Notes: generated from the letters alone by a model not told the origin. Numbered from the stretch's first letter, positions 9,287 through 18,647 are shown. The stretch: DNA of 64,000 nt from Exiguobacterium aurantiacum (GCF_001766415.1 NZ_MKXO01000001.1:248001-312000), one strand, 5' to 3'. Program-made: numbers and translations.

Positions 9287-9379
9287 TATACACGAAGCTC
9301 GATAAGGTTCGACCATTCCCTCGAAAACAGACGTATGGAAGTAAACGATTCCAATCAATGTGACATACTATTTAATTAG

Positions 9380-9408
9380 TTGTGACACACGATTGAGTGT
9401 GCTAAAAT
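9380..9408 (+). promoter_or_regulatory. Promoter of tkt
   Basis: TTGTGA at 9380-9385, a 17-base spacer and TAAAAT at 9403-9408. The spacer holds CACAC and GTGTG arms around six bases. Confidence 0.7.
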
Positions 9409-9451
9409 ATGACGGGTAGAAACTTTCTTAACAACAGAGAGGATGAAATTA

Positions 9452-11434
9452 GTGGAAACAACTACTAAAGAATTATTAGCGATTAACTCGATTCGGACGC
9501 TCTCGATTGATGCTGTCCAGCAAGCGAACTCAGGTCACCCAGGTATGCCGATGGGTGCGGCCCCGATGGCGTTCACGCTTTGGACGGACAAAATGCGTCA
9601 CAACCCGAAAAACCCGAACTGGTTCAACCGCGATCGGTTCGTCCTTTCAGCGGGACACGGTTCGATGCTGTTGTACTCGCTGCTTCACTTGTCTGGTTAC
9701 GACCTTTCACTTGACGACCTCAAGTCGTTCCGTCAAAAAGACTCGAAGACACCAGGACACCCTGAGTATCGTCACACTGCAGGTGTAGACGCGACGACGG
9801 GACCACTCGGCCAAGGGATTGCGATGGCTGTAGGTATGGCGATGGCTGAAAAACATTTGGAAGCAACATACAACCGCGATGAGTTCAACGTGGTTGACCA
9901 CTATACGTTCGGAATTTGTGGAGACGGTGACTTGATGGAAGGTGTGTCGGCTGAGGCTGCCTCACTCGCCGGTCACTTGAAACTCGGGAAACTCGTCGTC
10001 TTGTATGATTCAAACGACATCTCGCTTGATGGCGACCTTCATAAGTCGTTCTCTGAAAGCGTAGAAGATCGATTCAACGCTTACGGATGGCAAGTCATTC
10101 GCGTCGAGGATGGAACGGACATCGATACGATCGCCAAAGCGATCGACGAGGCGAAAGCTGAGACGTCTAAACCGACGATGATTGAAGTGAAGACGGTCAT
10201 TGGTTTCGGTTCACCGAATAAATCAGGTAAATCGGCATCACACGGCGCTCCACTTGGAGAAGCAGAGATCGAGCTCACGAAACAGTTCTATAAATGGGAA
10301 GGCGAGAACTTCTACGTCCCGAACGAAGTGTACGACTTGTTCAACGATAAAGTCGTTGAGCCGGGCGCTAAAGCTGAGTCGGATTGGAACGAGCTCGTCG
10401 CAGCCTACAAATCGGCTCATCCTGAACTCGGTGCTCAGTTCGAACGTGCGATGAACAACGAACTTCCTGAAGGTTGGGATAGCGAGTTGCCGACGTTTGA
10501 AGTCGGTTCGAAAAAAGCGACGCGCCAAACGAGCGGAGAAGTCTTGAACGCGATCGCGAAAGCGGTACCGACATTGTTCGGTGGATCGGCTGACCTCGCC
10601 GGCTCGAACAACACGATGATTAAAGGCGCGGCTGACTTCGACGAAGATCCGGCTGGCCGTAACATCTGGTTCGGTGTCCGTGAATTCGCAATGGCGGCAG
10701 CTGTCAACGGGATGGCACTTCACGGTGGCGTACTTCCTTACGGCGCGACGTTCTTCGTCTTCTCGGATTACCTCCGTCCAGCGGTCCGTCTCGCTGCACT
10801 CATGGGAATTCCGTCGACATTCGTTTTGACGCATGACTCGATCGCAGTCGGTGAAGACGGTCCGACGCACGAACCGGTCGAGCACTTGATGAGCTTCCGG
10901 GCGATGCCGAACTTGTCAGTTCTCCGTCCGGCAGACGGTAAAGAGACGATCGCCGCTTGGAAACAAGCGATCACGACGACGTCAGCTCCGTCACTTCTCG
11001 TCTTGACACGTCAAGCGTTGCCAGAACTCGTAGGAACATCTGTCGAAGACGCGGCGAAAGGTGCCTACGTCGTCGCAGGTAAGTCTAGCGAAGCGGACGT
11101 CCTTCTTCTCGGTACAGGCTCAGAAGTCCACGTCCTCGTCGAAGCACGCGAGCAACTCGCTGCTGAAGGCGTGAACGCTGCTGTCGTCTCAATGCCGTCA
11201 TGGGAACTGTTCGAAGCCCAATCGGCAGAGTACAAGGAATCAGTTCTTCCTTCGTCGATCACGAAACGCGTCTCGCTTGAAGCAGGTTCGACGCTCGGAT
11301 GGTACAAATACGTCGGATTCGGCGGTAAAGTGCTTGGAATCGACAAGTTCGGTGCCTCGGCTCCTGGGGACCTCCTCATGAAAGAGTACGGCATGTCGGT
11401 CGAGAACGTCGTCGACGCTGTCAAATCACTATAA
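9452..11434 (+). CDS. tkt: Transketolase
   Basis: A thiamine-diphosphate enzyme that moves two-carbon units in the pentose phosphate pathway, about 660 residues as usual. The N-terminal [18 protein letters not shown], the cofactor motif GDGDLMEG and the pyrimidine-domain [17 protein letters not shown] and [15 protein letters not shown] motifs are all present. Two starts are possible: ATG 9443, which directly abuts the AGAGAGG, and GTG 9452, spaced 9 bases from it. The latter is chosen on spacing. Located between ynzC and yneF as in Bacillus, with its own promoter and terminator. Confidence 0.96.
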   Translation: METTTKELLAINSIRTLSIDAVQQANSGHPGMPMGAAPMAFTLWTDKMRHNPKNPNWFNRDRFVLSAGHGSMLLYSLLHLSGYDLSLDDLKSFRQKDSKTPGHPEYRHTAGVDATTGPLGQGIAMAVGMAMAEKHLEATYNRDEFNVVDHYTFGICGDGDLMEGVSAEAASLAGHLKLGKLVVLYDSNDISLDGDLHKSFSESVEDRFNAYGWQVIRVEDGTDIDTIAKAIDEAKAETSKPTMIEVKTVIGFGSPNKSGKSASHGAPLGEAEIELTKQFYKWEGENFYVPNEVYDLFNDKVVEPGAKAESDWNELVAAYKSAHPELGAQFERAMNNELPEGWDSELPTFEVGSKKATRQTSGEVLNAIAKAVPTLFGGSADLAGSNNTMIKGAADFDEDPAGRNIWFGVREFAMAAAVNGMALHGGVLPYGATFFVFSDYLRPAVRLAALMGIPSTFVLTHDSIAVGEDGPTHEPVEHLMSFRAMPNLSVLRPADGKETIAAWKQAITTTSAPSLLVLTRQALPELVGTSVEDAAKGAYVVAGKSSEADVLLLGTGSEVHVLVEAREQLAAEGVNAAVVSMPSWELFEAQSAEYKESVLPSSITKRVSLEAGSTLGWYKYVGFGGKVLGIDKFGASAPGDLLMKEYGMSVENVVDAVKSL

Positions 11435-11450
11435 TTTTCATTAAAAACGT

Positions 11451-11489
11451 GTGATGGCCTAGACGATGTCTAGGTCATCACTTTTTTTT
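11451..11489 (+). terminator. Terminator of tkt
   Basis: GTGATGGCCTAGAC pairs with GTCTAGGTCATCAC (one G-T pair) around a 3-base loop, followed by eight Ts. Confidence 0.9.
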
Positions 11490-11563
11490 CTGACGACTAG
11501 CGAATTAGCGCAATATAGTGTATAGTAAAAAACGATGTTTCATATGGTAGAGGAGGTAAAACC

Positions 11564-11797
11564 TTGAGTACATTTATTTGGATTCTTCTTGTCGTGGCAG
11601 CACTTATCGGGGGTATCGCGATCGGGTTCTTCATCGCTCGTAAATACATGATGAACTACCTTGAACAGAACCCACCAATCAACGAAGACATGATTCGTAC
11701 GTTAATGATGCAGATGGGTCAAAAGCCGTCACAGAAAAAAGTCAACCAAGTGATGCGTGCCATGAACGTTCAAGCGAAGAACGAAAAAAAATCATAA
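11564..11797 (+). CDS. yneF: YneF, UPF0154 membrane protein
   Basis: A 77-residue protein with one N-terminal membrane helix ([20 protein letters not shown]) and a conserved cytoplasmic tail with [20 protein letters not shown], the signature of UPF0154. The family is almost universal in Bacillales and has no settled function. AGAGGAGG precedes the start. Single gene with its own terminator. Confidence 0.95.
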   Translation: MSTFIWILLVVAALIGGIAIGFFIARKYMMNYLEQNPPINEDMIRTLMMQMGQKPSQKKVNQVMRAMNVQAKNEKKS

Positions 11798-11808
11798 TGA
11801 GTCACCGA

Positions 11809-11838
11809 AGCACTTCGCACCCGCGAAGTGCTTTTTTT
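11809..11838 (+). terminator. Terminator of yneF
   Basis: GCACTTCGC with GCGAAGTGC around a 4-base loop, then seven Ts. Confidence 0.9.
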
Positions 11839-11847
11839 ATTCATCTT

Positions 11848-11866
11848 TTGTTCGACAATCGAACAA
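11848..11866. promoter_or_regulatory. Perfect dyad at the ABC exporter promoter, likely operator
   Basis: TTGTTCGACAATCGAACAA is an 8-3-8 perfect inverted repeat. It overlaps a weak -35 candidate (TCGACA at 11852-11857, 17 bases before TACCAT). There is no T-run, so it is unlikely to be a terminator; a dimeric repressor site is the simplest reading. It does not fit the LexA box spacing. Confidence 0.55.
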
Positions 11867-11920
11867 ACTTTCGCTACCATAAATGAATAGTCTTATTTCA
11901 AGATATAGGGGGCGTTTCAG

Positions 11921-13675
11921 ATTCGTGTATTTAAACAATTAGCTTGGTTCTTCAGGCTCGAATGGCGGACGTATGCAGTCGGTATCGTCTTGCTCATGTT
12001 TGTCGCCGCACTCGAGCTCATACCGCCGCGCATCATCGGCCGAGTCATCGATGGGATGAACCAAGGTTCGCTCGAAGCGGACTTGCTGTGGATGCTGTTA
12101 GGAGGCCTTGCGGCTGTCGGGATCGGAAACTATGTGGCGCGCTTTTTTTGGCGCTATTTCATTTTCGGGGCCTCGATCCGGCTCGGACGCCTGCTCCGGA
12201 GCCAACTGTATCGTCACTTCACGGATTTGGATCAACGGTTTTATAAAAAGTCGCGTGTCGGCGATTTGATGGCGCACGCGACGAACGATGTCCAGGCTGT
12301 CTCGACGACGGCGGGGGCGGGTATTTTGACGCTCGTCGACAGTGTGACGATGGGTACGTTCGTCATCATCACGATGGTGACGACGATCAGCTGGAAGCTG
12401 ACGGTCGTCGCTTTACTACCGCTGCCGATCATGGTCATTTTGACGACACGATATGGAAAGATGCTCCATAGCCGGTTCGGTGTCGCCCAAGCGGCATTTT
12501 CCGAATTGAATGACAAGGTTCAGGAGAGTGTGAGTGGGGTTCGCGTCTTGAAATCGACCGGGGAAGTCGACCACGACGTCGAATCGTTCGAGAAGTTGTC
12601 AGATGAAGTCATGGCAAAAAACGTCCGTGTCGCTAAAATTGACGCCTTGTACGACCCGACAATCTTCGGGATCGTCGGATTATCTTACATATTGTCGATT
12701 GGCTACGGGGCCTACTTGATTGAACAAGGCGAGCTCACGATCGGTCAAATCGTCAGTTTTACCGCTTATCTTAGTCTGCTCACTTGGCCGATGCTCGCCT
12801 TCGGTTGGTTGTTCAATATCGTCGAACGTGGTCGGGCTTCGTACGACCGGATCGAGCGCATGCTCGCCATCAAGCCGGAGATCCAAGACGATCCGATGGC
12901 GGCGACGAAACTGGATCATTCCGAGCTCGAGGCGGATATCGGTTCGTTCCGTTATGACGATACGACCGTGCTGCGTGATGTCACGTTCCGGATCGAGCGT
13001 GGCAAGACACTCGGGATTGTCGGTCGGACCGGTTCTGGTAAGACGACGATCGTTCGATTGTTGACCCGGGAATATGACGTGACCGACGGTAAAATCAAAA
13101 TCGGCGGCGTCAATGTTCGTCAAGTCAAAAAATCACTTCTACTAGATAAAGTCGCCCTCGTCCCGCAAGACCACTTCCTGTTCTCGGATTCGATTGCGAG
13201 CAATATCGCCTTCGGAAAACCGGAAGCAAAAATGGATGAGATCATGGAGGCTGCCAAGATCGCCGAAGTGCATGACGACATCTTACGGTTGCCGGAAGGG
13301 TATGCCACGCTCGTCGGTGAACGCGGCGTAACGCTCTCGGGGGGGCAGAAGCAACGTATCTCGATTGCCCGGGCGCTTATGATCGAGGCCGATCTATTAA
13401 TCCTTGATGACGCGTTGTCCGCCGTCGATGCGAAGACGGAAGAAGCCATCATCGAACATTTCCGTGTCGGCAATCCGGAGCAATCTCGATTGATCGTCGC
13501 CCACCGTCTGTCGGCAGTGGAGCATGCCGATGAGATTCTCGTACTCGCTGATGGCCAAGTCATTCAGCGAGGCCGACACAACGATCTCATCCGAGAACCG
13601 GGCTGGTACAAAGAAACGTACGACCGCCAACAACTTGAGGCGATCGTGGAAGGAGGGGGCCACCATGAAGCATGA
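11921..13675 (+). CDS. Heterodimeric ABC exporter subunit, BmrC/YheI type
   Basis: A multidrug-exporter half-transporter: six membrane helices (about 15-310) and a C-terminal ATPase. The nucleotide domain has Walker A GRTGSGKT, a canonical LSGGQKQR signature and Walker B LLILDDALSAVD, in which the catalytic Glu is replaced by Asp. This is the pattern of the degenerate-site subunit of heterodimers such as BmrCD. No ATG, GTG or TTG exists between the in-frame stop at 11906 and 11984. A ribosome site TAGGGGGCG stands 7 bases before an ATT at 11921, and starting there gives IRVFKQLAWFFRLEWRTY, matching the YheI N-terminus and length (584). ATG 11990 would delete the first helix. Overlaps the next gene by 11 bases. 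Confidence 0.85.
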   Translation: MRVFKQLAWFFRLEWRTYAVGIVLLMFVAALELIPPRIIGRVIDGMNQGSLEADLLWMLLGGLAAVGIGNYVARFFWRYFIFGASIRLGRLLRSQLYRHFTDLDQRFYKKSRVGDLMAHATNDVQAVSTTAGAGILTLVDSVTMGTFVIITMVTTISWKLTVVALLPLPIMVILTTRYGKMLHSRFGVAQAAFSELNDKVQESVSGVRVLKSTGEVDHDVESFEKLSDEVMAKNVRVAKIDALYDPTIFGIVGLSYILSIGYGAYLIEQGELTIGQIVSFTAYLSLLTWPMLAFGWLFNIVERGRASYDRIERMLAIKPEIQDDPMAATKLDHSELEADIGSFRYDDTTVLRDVTFRIERGKTLGIVGRTGSGKTTIVRLLTREYDVTDGKIKIGGVNVRQVKKSLLLDKVALVPQDHFLFSDSIASNIAFGKPEAKMDEIMEAAKIAEVHDDILRLPEGYATLVGERGVTLSGGQKQRISIARALMIEADLLILDDALSAVDAKTEEAIIEHFRVGNPEQSRLIVAHRLSAVEHADEILVLADGQVIQRGRHNDLIREPGWYKETYDRQQLEAIVEGGGHHEA

Positions 13676-15428
13676 TATTCAAGAATGGGCGGTCATCAAG
13701 CGGTTATTGGCCTATACGAAACGATACGGCCGTCCGCTCAGCCTCGCCTTCGTCTTTTTGCTTCTTGCGACGGGAGCGAAGCTTGCCGGACCGTTTTTAA
13801 TCAAAGTGTTCATCGATGAGTTCGTGACACCGGGCGTCTATCCGACGAATTGGGTCGTCACGCTGCTCGTCGTCTATATGGTGTTACACATCTCGGCCGT
13901 CATCTTCGACTATTTACAATCGATTGCGTTTCAGAAGATCGCCCTTAAAATCGTCCAAAATATTCGAATGGACATCTTCCGTCATGTGATGGGGCTGCGT
14001 CTCGCCTATTTCGACCGGACGCCGGCGGGTGTGCTCGTCTCCCGGATCACGAACGACACGGAAGCGGTGAAAGAGTTGTACGTCGGCGTGATGAGCACGT
14101 TCGTCCAGTCGGGCGTTCAATTGCTCGGGACGTACATCTTCCTGTACATTTTAGAGCCGACGCTCGCCACGATCGGGCTCGTCCTCCTCCCGTTGTTTTG
14201 GCTCATCATTTGGGCGTATCGCCGGTACTCGACTAAATACTTTGCCCAAGTCCGTGATTTGTTATCGCAACTGAACGCGCAGTTGAGCGAGTCGATCAAC
14301 GGGATGGGTATCGTTCAACAATTCCGTCAAGAAGAGCGTCTCGTCCGTCAATTCGAAGCGACGAACGAGGCGCATCAAGAAGCACGCTTCAAGAACTTGA
14401 AGCTCGATAGTATGTTGCTCCGCCCGATCATCGAGCTGTTGCTTGCGTTCTCGATCATCGGTTTGCTCGGCTACTATGGCTTCCTGTCGATGACGGAACA
14501 AGTTCAAGTCGGGGTCGTCTATGCGTTCATCAGTTACATCGAGCGCATTTTCCGCCCCGTGCTCGATATCATGCAACGGCTGAGTGAGTTCCAACAAGCG
14601 GTCGTCTCGGCAGACCGCGTCTTCAAAGTGCTCGACACCGATGAACCGGCGCCAGGAAAAAGTCTCTCTGGCGAGGCAACAATCGGGGCAGGAGAAGTTC
14701 GGTTTGACGATGTCACGTTCAGTTATGACGGGGAAGTCGATGTTTTGAAGAACATCTCATTCGTCGCCAAGCCGGGTGAGACGGTCGCGCTCGTCGGTCA
14801 CACGGGGAGCGGAAAAAGCTCGATCATCAACTTGCTCACTCGGTTTTATCCGTATGAAGGGGGACAGATCACCATCGACGGACACCCACTCGAACAGTTC
14901 GAAGAAGTGGAACTTCGCGATAAGATCGGTCTCGTCTTACAAGACCCGTTCCTGTTCAGTGGCACGATCGAAGATAATTTAAAATTGTTCAACCCGACAG
15001 TTGATTCCGATAAAGTACGCCAGTCGGCGGAGTTTGTCCAAGCCAATACGTTCATCGAAAAACTCGAGACGGGGTATGGTCACACAGTCGGCGAACGGGG
15101 AGCGACGTTCTCGAGCGGGGAACGGCAGTTGCTCGCCTTCGCCCGAACGGTCGCCCGTGATCCGAAAATCCTGATCTTGGACGAGGCGACGAGCTCGATC
15201 GACACGGAGACGGAGGAGCGGGTACAGTTCGCCCTCGACCGGATGCGTCGTGGACGAACGACGATCGCAATCGCCCACCGCTTGTCGACGATACAGGATG
15301 CCGACTTGATTCTTGTCTTACATCGCGGCGAGATCGTCGAACGGGGCAATCATCAGGCCTTATTGAAGCATGATGGATTGTACAAAAAAATGTACGAGTT
15401 ACAATCAGGACAACGTCTGATGTCATAA
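13665..15428 (+). CDS. Heterodimeric ABC exporter subunit, BmrD/YheH type
   Basis: A 587-residue half-transporter, partner of the preceding gene. After six membrane helices the ATPase domain has Walker A GHTGSGKS and Walker B ILILDEATSSID with the catalytic Glu. Its signature motif is altered to FSSGERQ instead of LSGGQ. Together with the Asp of the first subunit, this leaves one consensus and one degenerate ATP site, as in BmrCD. AGGAGGGGG precedes ATG 13665, which lies inside the end of the first gene, so translation is coupled. Substrates are probably hydrophobic drugs or lipids; not determinable here. Confidence 0.92.
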   Translation: MKHDIQEWAVIKRLLAYTKRYGRPLSLAFVFLLLATGAKLAGPFLIKVFIDEFVTPGVYPTNWVVTLLVVYMVLHISAVIFDYLQSIAFQKIALKIVQNIRMDIFRHVMGLRLAYFDRTPAGVLVSRITNDTEAVKELYVGVMSTFVQSGVQLLGTYIFLYILEPTLATIGLVLLPLFWLIIWAYRRYSTKYFAQVRDLLSQLNAQLSESINGMGIVQQFRQEERLVRQFEATNEAHQEARFKNLKLDSMLLRPIIELLLAFSIIGLLGYYGFLSMTEQVQVGVVYAFISYIERIFRPVLDIMQRLSEFQQAVVSADRVFKVLDTDEPAPGKSLSGEATIGAGEVRFDDVTFSYDGEVDVLKNISFVAKPGETVALVGHTGSGKSSIINLLTRFYPYEGGQITIDGHPLEQFEEVELRDKIGLVLQDPFLFSGTIEDNLKLFNPTVDSDKVRQSAEFVQANTFIEKLETGYGHTVGERGATFSSGERQLLAFARTVARDPKILILDEATSSIDTETEERVQFALDRMRRGRTTIAIAHRLSTIQDADLILVLHRGEIVERGNHQALLKHDGLYKKMYELQSGQRLMS

Positions 15429-15433
15429 TTTAC

Positions 15434-15461
15434 AAAGGACACCCGTGGGGGTGTCCTTTTT
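15434..15461 (+). terminator. Terminator of the ABC exporter operon
   Basis: GGACACCC with GGGTGTCC (15437-15444 and 15449-15456), flanked by AAA and TTTTT. Confidence 0.85.
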
Positions 15462-15465
15462 CCAT

Positions 15466-15497
15466 GGAAAAAGCTCGTCACTAGAAAGTGACGAGCT
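15466..15497 (-). terminator. Terminator of the Spo0E-like gene
   Basis: AGCTCGTCAC with GTGACGAGCT around six bases. On the minus strand it is followed by TTTTT. It lies 12 bases after the Spo0E-like stop codon, which supports that small gene being transcribed. Confidence 0.85.
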
Positions 15498-15508
15498 GGA
15501 GTTGATGA

Positions 15509-15688
15509 TCAATTTAAGTTGTCTGCTAGGTGTTTCGAGAGGACGTGAGACGTGATTAACGTGTCTAGCTCTTGGCTGACATGAATCACTTCTGGAGACG
15601 TCCAACTGTACTGCGAGGCGATTTCATACAGTTCATCGCGTTTTTGTTCAATGGCATAGTGTAAGGTTTCAGCTGTGATGACCGCCAC
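15509..15688 (-). CDS. Spo0E-like aspartyl-phosphate phosphatase family protein (59 aa)
   Basis: A 59-residue ORF starting at GTG 15688 with GGGGGA about 7 bases upstream. Two predicted helices carry the Spo0E pattern: an I..KRDELYEIA first helix (residues 13-24) and PEVIHVSQELDTLI (32-45). The SQELD motif is the family signature, whose Asp is required for dephosphorylating Spo0A~P in Bacillus. It lies between the BmrCD-like genes and ccdA, close to the place of ynzD (a Spo0E paralogue) before ccdA in B. subtilis. Its own terminator follows. Since Exiguobacterium is not known to sporulate, the target response regulator is uncertain. Confidence 0.85.
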   Translation of the reverse strand: MAVITAETLHYAIEQKRDELYEIASQYSWTSPEVIHVSQELDTLITSHVLSKHLADNLN

Positions 15689-15877
15689 GGTATTTCCCCC
15701 ATCATATTAAAATAGAACCTGGTGAAGTAGAATATCCAAATCTTAGCATTCAACACTACACATCACAAGTTACATTTCCATTTCAATGATTACAAAATCG
15801 GAAGAAGTGGACGGAGAAAAGATGCGAGCATTTTGAAATGGTTTTCGCTATAATGGGGCTGAAAGGTGGAAAAACGC

Positions 15878-16576
15878 ATGGAAGTCACTTTATGGCTCGC
15901 TTTTGGGGCGGGCGTCTTGTCTTTTTTATCACCGTGTACGCTGCCGCTCTATCCGGTCTTTTTGTCGTATATCACAGGGGTATCTGTCTCTGACTTGAAA
16001 AGCGAAGGGCTCCGGCAACGGACGGCTTGGTTTCATACGTTCTCATTCTTATTCGGATTCTCGATCGTCTTTCTCGTCCTCGGTTTATCAACTTCGTTGA
16101 TCGCCGACTTCTTCATTCAATTTAAAGATAGTCTACGCATGTTCGGGGCAATCCTTATTTTTGTGTTCGGGGTCTTTTTAGCGGGGCTGTGGCAACCGCG
16201 CTTCATGATGCGCGAAAAGAAACTCGCACTTGGAGAACGGAAGAGCGGGTATTTTGGGACCGTGTTGATCGGAATCGGGTTCGCAGCCGGATGGACGCCG
16301 TGCACAGGACCGATTCTCGCCGGGGTGATCGCACTGGCTGCGTCTAACCCGAGCCAAGGCATGGGGTATATGCTCGCTTACGTCATCGGGTTCTCGATCC
16401 CATTTCTCGTCATGGCCGGTTTCGTCGGCAAAATCAAATATTTGGCGCGCAACAGCGCGAAAGTAACAAAGTTCGGAGGCTATTTGATGATGGCTTTCGG
16501 AGTCGTATTATATTTTGATGGAATGAACCGCTTCGCTGCCTGGATGAGCGAACTAGTGGGATTCACCGGATTCTAA
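15878..16576 (+). CDS. ccdA: Cytochrome c biogenesis protein CcdA
   Basis: A 232-residue membrane protein with six helices. It passes electrons from cytoplasmic thioredoxin across the membrane to extracytoplasmic thiol oxidoreductases, needed for cytochrome c maturation. The paired redox cysteines lie in SPCTLPLYP near residue 20 and GWTPCTGP near residue 140, each with the conserved prolines. ATG 15878 has AAAGGTGG 8 bases upstream; an in-frame GTG 12 bases earlier is inside that site. It is followed after 13 bases by ccdC, as in B. subtilis. Confidence 0.95.
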   Translation: MEVTLWLAFGAGVLSFLSPCTLPLYPVFLSYITGVSVSDLKSEGLRQRTAWFHTFSFLFGFSIVFLVLGLSTSLIADFFIQFKDSLRMFGAILIFVFGVFLAGLWQPRFMMREKKLALGERKSGYFGTVLIGIGFAAGWTPCTGPILAGVIALAASNPSQGMGYMLAYVIGFSIPFLVMAGFVGKIKYLARNSAKVTKFGGYLMMAFGVVLYFDGMNRFAAWMSELVGFTGF

Positions 16577-16589
16577 AGGGGCTGACCAT

Positions 16590-17048
16590 ATGTCGATATT
16601 TTGGGGATCGACTCTCGTCGCACTGCTGATGGGGGTCATCGCGAGTTTCGTTCGCGTGAAGGCATCAGCCCGACCGACGAATGCGAAAAAAATCTTGATT
16701 CCACCGCTAGCGATGTCGACGGGCATGCTTCAATTTTTAGTGCCGGCTTTTCGTCTGACATGGCTCGAAGTCGGTGAGGCGCTTGTCGTAGGCTTGATTT
16801 TTAGTATCTTTTTGATCAAGACGTCCAATTTTGAAAAACGTGATGGTGAGGTTTATTTATCCCGCTCGAAAGCGTTTTTCATCGTCGTCTTCGCCTTACT
16901 CGCGATCAGGACGGTCATGAAAGCGTTCCTCGGCGATGAGGTCAACATTTTCGCGACGGGCGGCTTGTTCTATTTGATCGCCTGGGGCATGATCGTGCCG
17001 TGGCGGATCGCCATGTATCAAAAATATAAGCGCATCGCGACGACATAA
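16590..17048 (+). CDS. CcdC (YneJ) membrane protein
   Basis: A 152-residue protein with about five hydrophobic segments and the motifs RVKASARPTNAKKILIPP (residues 22-39) and RLTWLEVGEA. It corresponds to the CcdC/YneJ family encoded next to ccdA in Bacillus. In B. subtilis it is not essential for cytochrome c synthesis, and its molecular role is not known. GGGGCTG precedes the ATG. Co-transcription with ccdA is expected from the 13-base gap. Confidence 0.9.
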   Translation: MSIFWGSTLVALLMGVIASFVRVKASARPTNAKKILIPPLAMSTGMLQFLVPAFRLTWLEVGEALVVGLIFSIFLIKTSNFEKRDGEVYLSRSKAFFIVVFALLAIRTVMKAFLGDEVNIFATGGLFYLIAWGMIVPWRIAMYQKYKRIATT

Positions 17049-17050
17049 AC

Positions 17051-17086
17051 AACGGCGTACCTCGAGCGAGGTACGCCGTTATTTTC
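17051..17086. terminator. Terminator between ccdC and the acetate-type symporter
   Basis: AACGGCGTACCTCG and its exact complement (17067-17080) followed by ATTTT. It serves the plus-strand operon and possibly the convergent one. Confidence 0.75.
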
Positions 17087-18647
17087 AGTTGGAGCGTTTG
17101 GCCATGGCGACTTCGGTCTTGGCATCGATCCCGGTGTTCGCTTTCACAAGAATCCGTTCGAAGTTTCCGGCGGCCTCGTCCGACTTCGTCAAATATGTCC
17201 CGACGATGGCGGCAAGGAAACCGAGCGGGATCGACACGATGCCCGGGTTCGTCAGCGGGAACAACGCTTCGCCGACGAAGATGGCTGAGCCGTCCGGTGC
17301 CCATAGGTTCGGACTGATTGCGACGAGGAAGAGCGACGAGAACAACCCGACGACCATCCCGAAGATGGCTCCGCCCGTATTGAAGCGTCGCCAGTAGATC
17401 GTGAACAAAATGACCGGCAAGTTCGCGCTCGCCGCGACCGCGAAAGCGAGCGAGACGAGAAACGCGACGTTCATCGATTGGGCGAAGAAAGCGAGTCCCA
17501 TCGAGACGATCGCGACGGCGATCGAGGCGATCCGTGCGGCCAAGACTTGTTCTTGCTCCGTTGCTTCACCTTTTCTGACGATCTGCCCGTAAAAGTCGTG
17601 GGCAAAAGCCGATGCCGCCGACAAGACGAGTCCGGCGACGACGGCAAGAATCGTCGCGAATGCGATCGCTGCCACGAAGGCAAACAATAAGTCGCCGCCG
17701 AGTACTTGCGCGAGGAGCGGTGCGGCCATGTTACCAGCTGGGTTCGCCGCGATGATGGCGTCTGACCCGACGAAGGCGGCAGCGCCGAAACCGAGGAAGA
17801 TCGTGAGGATGTAAAACGCTCCGATGATCCAAGTCGCGTAGACGACGGATTGACGCGCGGTCGGTGCGTCCTTGACCGTGAAGAAACGGATGAGAATATG
17901 CGGCAGCCCGGCCGTCCCGAGGACGAGCGCCAAGTTCAACGAGATCGTATCGAGCGGAAGTTTGAACTTGTTACCCGGATTCAAGAAGCTTTCCCCGAGG
18001 GGTGTCGCTTTGCTGACTTCGGAGAACATGTTGAGCACTGAGAAATCAAATCTCGCGAACACGAGAAACGAGATGATCGCCGTCCCGATCATCAAGAGCA
18101 CCGCTTTCGTTATCTGGACCCAAGACGTCGCCGTCATGCCGCCGAAGACGACGTAAACGGTCATCAACAAGCCGACAACGACGACACTCGTCGTGTAAGG
18201 GATGCCGAGCAGGAGCTCGATGAGCGCACCGGCGCCAACGAGCTGGGCAATCATGTAGAAAATCGAAATGACGATCGCGTTCATCGCCGCGACCCCGCGG
18301 ACCCGCGGCTTGTTGAATCGGGCAGCGATCATGTCGGCCATCGTGTACTTGCCGAGGTTACGAAGCGGTTCGGCGACGAGGTATAAGACGACCAGATAAG
18401 CGACGAGGAAACCGATCGAATAAAAGAAACCGTCAAACCCGGCGAGTGCGATCATCCCGGCGATGCCGAGGAATGAGGCGGCCGACATGTAGTCCCCGGC
18501 AATGGCGAGCCCGTTTTGAAAACCGGTCAAGCCGCCGTCGGCCGTATAGAAGTCACTCGCCGTCTTCGTCTTGCGGGCGGCGAAGAACGTGATCACGAGC
18601 GTCAAGCCGACAATGGCGAGGAACAAGAGAATGGCTGTCCAGTTCAT
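17085..18647 (-). CDS. Sodium:solute symporter, acetate/monocarboxylate type (ActP/YwcA-like)
   Basis: A 520-residue member of the sodium:solute symporter family with about 13 hydrophobic segments. The N-terminus (KTKTASDFYTADGGLTGFQN, then GDYMSAASFLGIAG) is that of the ActP/YwcA branch. It shares a 4-base overlap with an upstream DUF485 gene; this symporter-DUF485 pair is a standard arrangement for acetate or related short carboxylate uptake. A CcpA site lies upstream of the pair, so carbon catabolite control is likely. The exact substrate is inferred. Confidence 0.9.
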   Translation of the reverse strand: MNWTAILLFLAIVGLTLVITFFAARKTKTASDFYTADGGLTGFQNGLAIAGDYMSAASFLGIAGMIALAGFDGFFYSIGFLVAYLVVLYLVAEPLRNLGKYTMADMIAARFNKPRVRGVAAMNAIVISIFYMIAQLVGAGALIELLLGIPYTTSVVVVGLLMTVYVVFGGMTATSWVQITKAVLLMIGTAIISFLVFARFDFSVLNMFSEVSKATPLGESFLNPGNKFKLPLDTISLNLALVLGTAGLPHILIRFFTVKDAPTARQSVVYATWIIGAFYILTIFLGFGAAAFVGSDAIIAANPAGNMAAPLLAQVLGGDLLFAFVAAIAFATILAVVAGLVLSAASAFAHDFYGQIVRKGEATEQEQVLAARIASIAVAIVSMGLAFFAQSMNVAFLVSLAFAVAASANLPVILFTIYWRRFNTGGAIFGMVVGLFSSLFLVAISPNLWAPDGSAIFVGEALFPLTNPGIVSIPLGFLAAIVGTYLTKSDEAAGNFERILVKANTGIDAKTEVAMAKRSN

